34,783 nt of DNA from CAWHPS01 sp963831235 (GTDB taxonomy: Bacteria; Fibrobacterota; OXYB2-FULL-49-7; JAEUSG01): positions 1 to 34,783 of the forward strand of contig CAWHPS010000007.1 in NCBI GenBank assembly GCA_963831235.1, written 5' to 3'. The notes beneath the pieces were generated by a model. It saw only the letters and a program-made list of their open reading frames with translations, had not been told where the DNA came from and searched no databases. Position numbers and translations under genes: made by a program. Shown in pieces: positions 31,838 to 34,783 of the stretch; position 1 is the first letter of the stretch; every line of letters starts with the position of its first letter.

Positions 31838-33031
31838 CTAAAAAATATGACCAAGCTTCTTTTGCTTGGTATCCAGATATTTAGAATTCTGTTTGTTTGA
31901 TGGAATCAGAATCGGCACCCGTTCGGTGATTTTGATATCATATCCTTCAAGCCCGTATATTTTACGAGGGTTGTTTGTTAAAAGTCGTACGCGGCGAACC
32001 CCGAGGTCAGACAATATCTGCGCGCCCATTCCGTAATCGCGCTTGTCAGCTGGGAAACCGAGAGCCTCGTTCGCCTCAACCGTGTCCATGCCCTTGTCCT
32101 GCAGTTCATAAGCCCGCATCTTGTTTGCAAAACCGATACCGCGCCCTTCCTGACGCAAATATACCAGGACTCCCCCATGTTTGGAAATCTCGTGTAGCGA
32201 TTTTTCTAGTTGGTCGCCGCAATCACACCGCAGCGAATGCAGGATGTCGCCTGTGAGGCATTCCGAGTGCACCCTGACCAGCGTTGGTTTGTCCGTCTTG
32301 ATTTCGCCTGATACAAGCGCGAAGTGGCACATTGATGAGACCTCATCTTCATAAGCAAAGAGCTTGAAGTCGCCGTATTTAGTGGGTAAATTTGGACTTG
32401 CGATACGTTTTACAATCTTTTCCTTCCTGAAGCGATATTCTATAAGACTTTTTATACTTATAAGTTTGAGGTTGTGTTTGCGTATAAATTTCCCAAGATC
32501 ATGAAGCCTTGCCATTGAACCGTCTTCATTCATAATCTCACAGATTACTCCTGCCGGAGTAAGCCCGGAAAGCCTCGCCAGATCAACACTCGCCTCGGTC
32601 TGGCCGGCCCTTATCAGGACACCGCCATCCCGTGCACGCAAAGGGAAGGTATGGCCAGGGCTTACCAGATCGCATGGTTTTGTCTTTTGACTAATCAGGG
32701 CCTTTATGGTAAGGGCCCTATCTTTTGCCGAGATGCCTGTTGAAACGCCCTTTTTAGCGTCCACTGAAACAGTGAAGCCCGTGCCGAAGGTGGAACGGTT
32801 ATCGCTTGTCATCATGGGAAGACCTATGCGGTCAAGGATAGAGCTTTCAACAGCCGTGCATATGAGTCCACGGCCATATTTTGCCATGAAGTTAATTTTA
32901 GCAGGGGTTATAAAATCAGCTGCGCATGCAAGATCACCCTCATTTTCCCGGTTTTCATCGTCGGTGATAACGATGATCCCACCTTTTTTATAAACAACAA
33001 GAGCTTCTTCCACACTCGAAAATATGTTCAA
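31838..33031 (-). CDS. ribBA: Bifunctional DHBP synthase / GTP cyclohydrolase II
   Basis: The 397-residue protein makes both riboflavin precursors. Residues 1-200 are the DHBP synthase domain, with DDENRENEGDLACAADF, TGISAKDRALTI and GVLIRAGQTEASVDLARLSG. Residues about 205-397 are GTP cyclohydrolase II, with zinc cysteines in HSECLTGDILHSLRCDCGDQ and then LRQEGRGIGFANKMRAY and DKRDYGMGAQIL. All key residues appear present. The start is TTG at 33029-33031, overlapping the ribE stop as TTGA, with GGAG eight bases upstream. No in-frame ATG is better placed. Confidence 0.97.
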   Translation of the reverse strand: MNIFSSVEEALVVYKKGGIIVITDDENRENEGDLACAADFITPAKINFMAKYGRGLICTAVESSILDRIGLPMMTSDNRSTFGTGFTVSVDAKKGVSTGISAKDRALTIKALISQKTKPCDLVSPGHTFPLRARDGGVLIRAGQTEASVDLARLSGLTPAGVICEIMNEDGSMARLHDLGKFIRKHNLKLISIKSLIEYRFRKEKIVKRIASPNLPTKYGDFKLFAYEDEVSSMCHFALVSGEIKTDKPTLVRVHSECLTGDILHSLRCDCGDQLEKSLHEISKHGGVLVYLRQEGRGIGFANKMRAYELQDKGMDTVEANEALGFPADKRDYGMGAQILSDLGVRRVRLLTNNPRKIYGLEGYDIKITERVPILIPSNKQNSKYLDTKQKKLGHIF

Positions 33032-33660
33032 AAGCCATGCTCCTTGAGTTTGTTTTCTGTAAGCCCGTTATTTTTTGAATGAAGGAGGCTCTCAGTATAT
33101 TTTGCAAGTATATCTGTCTCAATATTGACCCTTTCTCCAGTCTTTTTTCCAGCAAGAGTTGTCCTCTTAAGGGTTTCAGGAATTAATACCACTGTAAAAT
33201 CACGGCTCTCTTTTGAAGCAACCGTAAGACTTACACCGTCAATTGCAATCGAACCTTTTTCCACAATATATTTCATGTATTCATTTGCCAAGGTTATGGT
33301 ACGAACCAGCGTATCCCCATTCTTTTGATCCCTTACAATTGTTCCTATTGCGTCAACATGCCCCTGTACCAGGTGGCCGCCCAATCTGGCTGAAAGCATA
33401 AGAGCACGTTCTAGATGTAACTTATTTCCAGTTCTTATTGTAGCAAGGGTGCTTCGTTCAAGGGTTTCGGCTGTTGCAAAAACGGTAAAACATGTATTAG
33501 AAAATTCTTCGACAGTTAAGCAGACCCCATCTACTGCAATGGAATCACCTGTCTTTATTCCTTTTAAGATTTCCTCACAGGAAATGATAAGCCTTTTTCC
33601 ATTCCCTTTTGCGGAAATTCCTTCGACCTTTCCTATTTCTTCTATGATACCTGTAAACAT
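33028..33660 (-). CDS. ribE: Riboflavin synthase, alpha subunit
   Basis: From ATG at 33660 the 210-residue protein starts MFTGIIEEIGKVEGI, the family's invariant beginning; TTG at 33669 would add three residues. Two lumazine-binding repeats are visible: IAVDGVCLTVEEFSNTCFTV in the first and IAIDGVSLTVASKESRDFTV in the second. GGHLVQGHVDAIGTI lies between. It dismutates two lumazines to riboflavin. It follows ribD by five bases and overlaps ribBA by four, consistent with a ribD-ribE-ribBA-ribH order. Confidence 0.96.
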   Translation of the reverse strand: MFTGIIEEIGKVEGISAKGNGKRLIISCEEILKGIKTGDSIAVDGVCLTVEEFSNTCFTVFATAETLERSTLATIRTGNKLHLERALMLSARLGGHLVQGHVDAIGTIVRDQKNGDTLVRTITLANEYMKYIVEKGSIAIDGVSLTVASKESRDFTVVLIPETLKRTTLAGKKTGERVNIETDILAKYTESLLHSKNNGLTENKLKEHGF

Positions 33661-33665
33661 AAGGT

Positions 33666-34529
33666 TCAATTACCCGACTTTGCGGTTATTAAAATATCGT
33701 GTCCGATTCTTTTTAGTTCAACCTGTTTAAGTAAAAGCGCTTCTTTTACCAAACTTGTTTTTTTTCCCTTAATAAAAGGTATCCCACTGCTTAAAATCTT
33801 CAGCGACTGGAAAATATAGAAAATATCAACACCCTTTTGCTCTATAAATGAGGTAAAAATTTGAGATCCACCCTCTACAAGAATACTTTTAATGCCTTTT
33901 GCACCCAGGATTTCTAATATTTTGCCTATTTTCAAGTCTTTCCCAGAACCCGGAACCTCGATATATTCGACATATTTACAAGCAGGATGGATAATTTCTT
34001 TTGAAGTCAGAAGAATGGTCCTTATTGATGATGATGTTCTTGCAAGATAAGATTTTATTGGAAGATCACGTCCACTTGATAACACGATCCTAACAGGAGG
34101 CCGTCCTTTAACATACCTGGCATCAAGTTTGGGATCATCGGCAATTACAGTGTTCATTCCAACCAGAACTGCATCAAAAACATTTCTTAGTTCATGAACT
34201 TTTTTCCGCGCCTCAAAAGAGGTAATCCATTTTGAATCACCGCTATCAGCTGCAATAAGACCGTTTAATGTCAAAGCAGCTTTTAGCGCAACATAGGGAA
34301 CTTTCTTTCGGATGAATTTAAAAAAGTCTTCGTTAATGGCCTTTGCTTCCTCTTCAAAAAGACCTGTATCAACCTTTATTCCGGATTTTACAAGCTCTCT
34401 TATACCCTTACCATTTACTTTTGGATTGGGATCTTTTACTGCAACAACAACGCGCTTTATTCCGGATTCAATAATTGATTTGGTGCAAGGGCCGGTACGG
34501 CCAAAATGGGAGCATGGTTCAAGGGTTAC
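33666..34529 (-). CDS. ribD: RibD, truncated at a chimeric join (deaminase N-terminus missing)
   Basis: The authentic part begins at VTLEPCSHFGRTGPCTKSII, the zinc Cys-x8-Cys half of the deaminase domain, and runs to a normal end. The His-Ala-Glu zinc motif and about the first 70 residues are gone. The reductase domain is intact: YVALKAALTLNGLIAADSGD, WITSFEARKKVHELRN, VLVGMNTVIADDPKL and ILVEGGSQIFTSFIEQ. The enzyme normally deaminates and then reduces the pyrimidine intermediate in riboflavin synthesis. Upstream of about 34530 the frame continues into unrelated GC-rich DNA, giving a false 338-residue fusion. I therefore treat the gene as partial. Any FMN riboswitch before it is outside the genuine sequence. 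Confidence 0.92.
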   Translation of the reverse strand, partial: VTLEPCSHFGRTGPCTKSIIESGIKRVVVAVKDPNPKVNGKGIRELVKSGIKVDTGLFEEEAKAINEDFFKFIRKKVPYVALKAALTLNGLIAADSGDSKWITSFEARKKVHELRNVFDAVLVGMNTVIADDPKLDARYVKGRPPVRIVLSSGRDLPIKSYLARTSSSIRTILLTSKEIIHPACKYVEYIEVPGSGKDLKIGKILEILGAKGIKSILVEGGSQIFTSFIEQKGVDIFYIFQSLKILSSGIPFIKGKKTSLVKEALLLKQVELKRIGHDILITAKSGN

Positions 34530-34531
34530 GT

Positions 34532-34682
34532 CGCCTGGTCGTACCGGCTCTCGCGGGCCATCCTCTCCTTCAGGAGACCGCCCAGCAGCCGGGACACGCG
34601 GCGTGTCGCGCCGGGCTGCCTCGAGACGTGCCCAGAGAGCGACATCCTCCTCGAGAGAGACGGTGACGTTCCGAGTCGCCAT
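34532..34682 (-). pseudogene. Ribbon-helix-helix antitoxin-like gene, frameshifted and truncated
   Basis: The reverse strand reads MATRNVTVSLEEDVALWARL then EAARRDT to about 34602. There an extra base (four bases, 34598-34601, where three are expected) shifts the frame. The next frame then reads VSRLLGGLLKERMARESRYD, exactly the rest of a typical ribbon-helix-helix antitoxin of GC-rich bacteria. The gene breaks off at the join with ribD after about 50 codons. The shift could be natural or a sequencing error near a contig end. Its toxin partner, usually a PIN protein, is not present. Confidence 0.75.
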
Positions 34683-34689
34683 ATCTACG

Positions 34690-34718
34690 ATCTTCGTGAA
34701 TCACGAAGTCCGTGTCAA
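34690..34718 (-). promoter_or_regulatory. Candidate promoter and operator of the antitoxin fragment
   Basis: On the reverse strand a perfect TTGACA (34713-34718) and a weak GAAGAT (34690-34695) are 17 bases apart. The inverted repeat CTTCGTGA / TCACGAAG (34692-34708, one-base centre) fills the spacer. That is where an autorepressing antitoxin would bind. The ATG at 34682 lies seven bases after the -10, so the transcript could be leaderless. Confidence 0.4.
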
Positions 34719-34783
34719 GGCCCCGCCCGGGCCCCCGGGCTCCGGACTTCTAGTCGACCGAAGCGGCCGCGTCGGCGGCTTCC

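Larger units (their letters stand above)
34530..34783. other. Foreign GC-rich tail: probable chimeric assembly join
   Basis: From about 34530 to the window end the DNA changes abruptly from AT-rich to strongly GC-rich with CCCGGGCCCCCGGGC-type runs. The join falls inside the conserved deaminase domain of ribD, which a biological insertion would be unlikely to do so cleanly. The tail encodes the start of an unrelated antitoxin-like gene. The exact join is within 34526-34535. Confidence 0.85.

Noticed and set aside
33666..34682. A 338-residue fusion of an antitoxin-like N-terminus to RibD
   Set aside because: Composition changes abruptly at about 34530, the deaminase half is missing and the N-terminal part is a frameshifted piece of another gene. 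A chimeric join explains it better than a natural fusion.
34741..34783. SalI (GTCGAC) and NotI (GCGGCCGC) sites suggesting a cloning-vector linker
   Set aside because: Such sites are frequent in GC-rich genomes and no other vector sequence is seen; the adjacent antitoxin gene indicates ordinary GC-rich bacterial DNA.
1..34783. CRISPR arrays, tRNA and rRNA genes
   Set aside because: No regularly spaced direct repeats, cloverleaf sequences or rRNA signatures were seen on either strand.

Overview
The window is about 34.8 kb of mostly AT-rich DNA. It reads as a chromosome fragment of a Gram-negative (diderm) bacterium. The outer-membrane evidence is an LpxL-type acyltransferase, LptC, an outer-membrane-type SLBB polysaccharide export protein and a Wzx-type flippase. 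A short RpoD-like sigma factor without region 1.1, DUF2723 and YfhO membrane proteins, a seven-bladed regulator propeller, FapA/DUF342 and many TPRs suggest the FCB assemblage (Fibrobacterota-like or similar). That placement is inference; no rRNA is present.

Layout. (1) 1-2107, minus strand: the end of a capsule/exopolysaccharide cluster (partial wzx, SLBB exporter). (2) 2224-4259: a REP-like/RAYT unit. Two 40-bp inverted repeats flank a RAYT (REP-associated tyrosine transposase) gene that is split by a complete 1515-bp ISAs1-type insertion sequence with a 10-bp target duplication. (3) 4372-13117, plus strand: housekeeping genes yggS, yggT, divIVA-like, DUF167, purine nucleoside phosphorylase, a eukaryote-like (type 2) ileS, dksA/traR-like, then M28 peptidase/cyclase, lpxL-like and lptC. 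(4) 13183-16845: an orphan membrane gene, an RpoD-like sigma factor with terminator, a convergent PLD-family protein and a B12-binding radical SAM enzyme. (5) 16951-24612: a signalling locus of exported TPR protein, exported propeller with Ig-like repeats, membrane SpoIIE phosphatase, STAS anti-anti-sigma, HATPase anti-sigma kinase and short FapA/DUF342 protein, facing a convergent FlgM-like gene with a sigma-28-like promoter. (6) 24811-34529, minus strand: one tightly packed operon, ribD-ribE-ribBA-ribH-nusB-DUF2723-yfhO-GT2. It couples riboflavin synthesis to a probable polyprenyl-phosphate-sugar glycosylation module. (7) 34530-34783: a GC-rich tail carrying part of an unrelated ribbon-helix-helix antitoxin gene, which truncates ribD. 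It is almost certainly a chimeric join.

The locus most worth study is region 5. Two exported proteins of probable sensing and scaffold type lie in the same operon as a complete phosphatase/antagonist/kinase partner switch, with FapA and FlgM-like proteins alongside. Second is region 6, where a DPM1-like transferase sits with two GT-C-like membrane proteins, one of them TMEM260-like. All functional statements rest on reading translations and motifs by eye; no database search was run.
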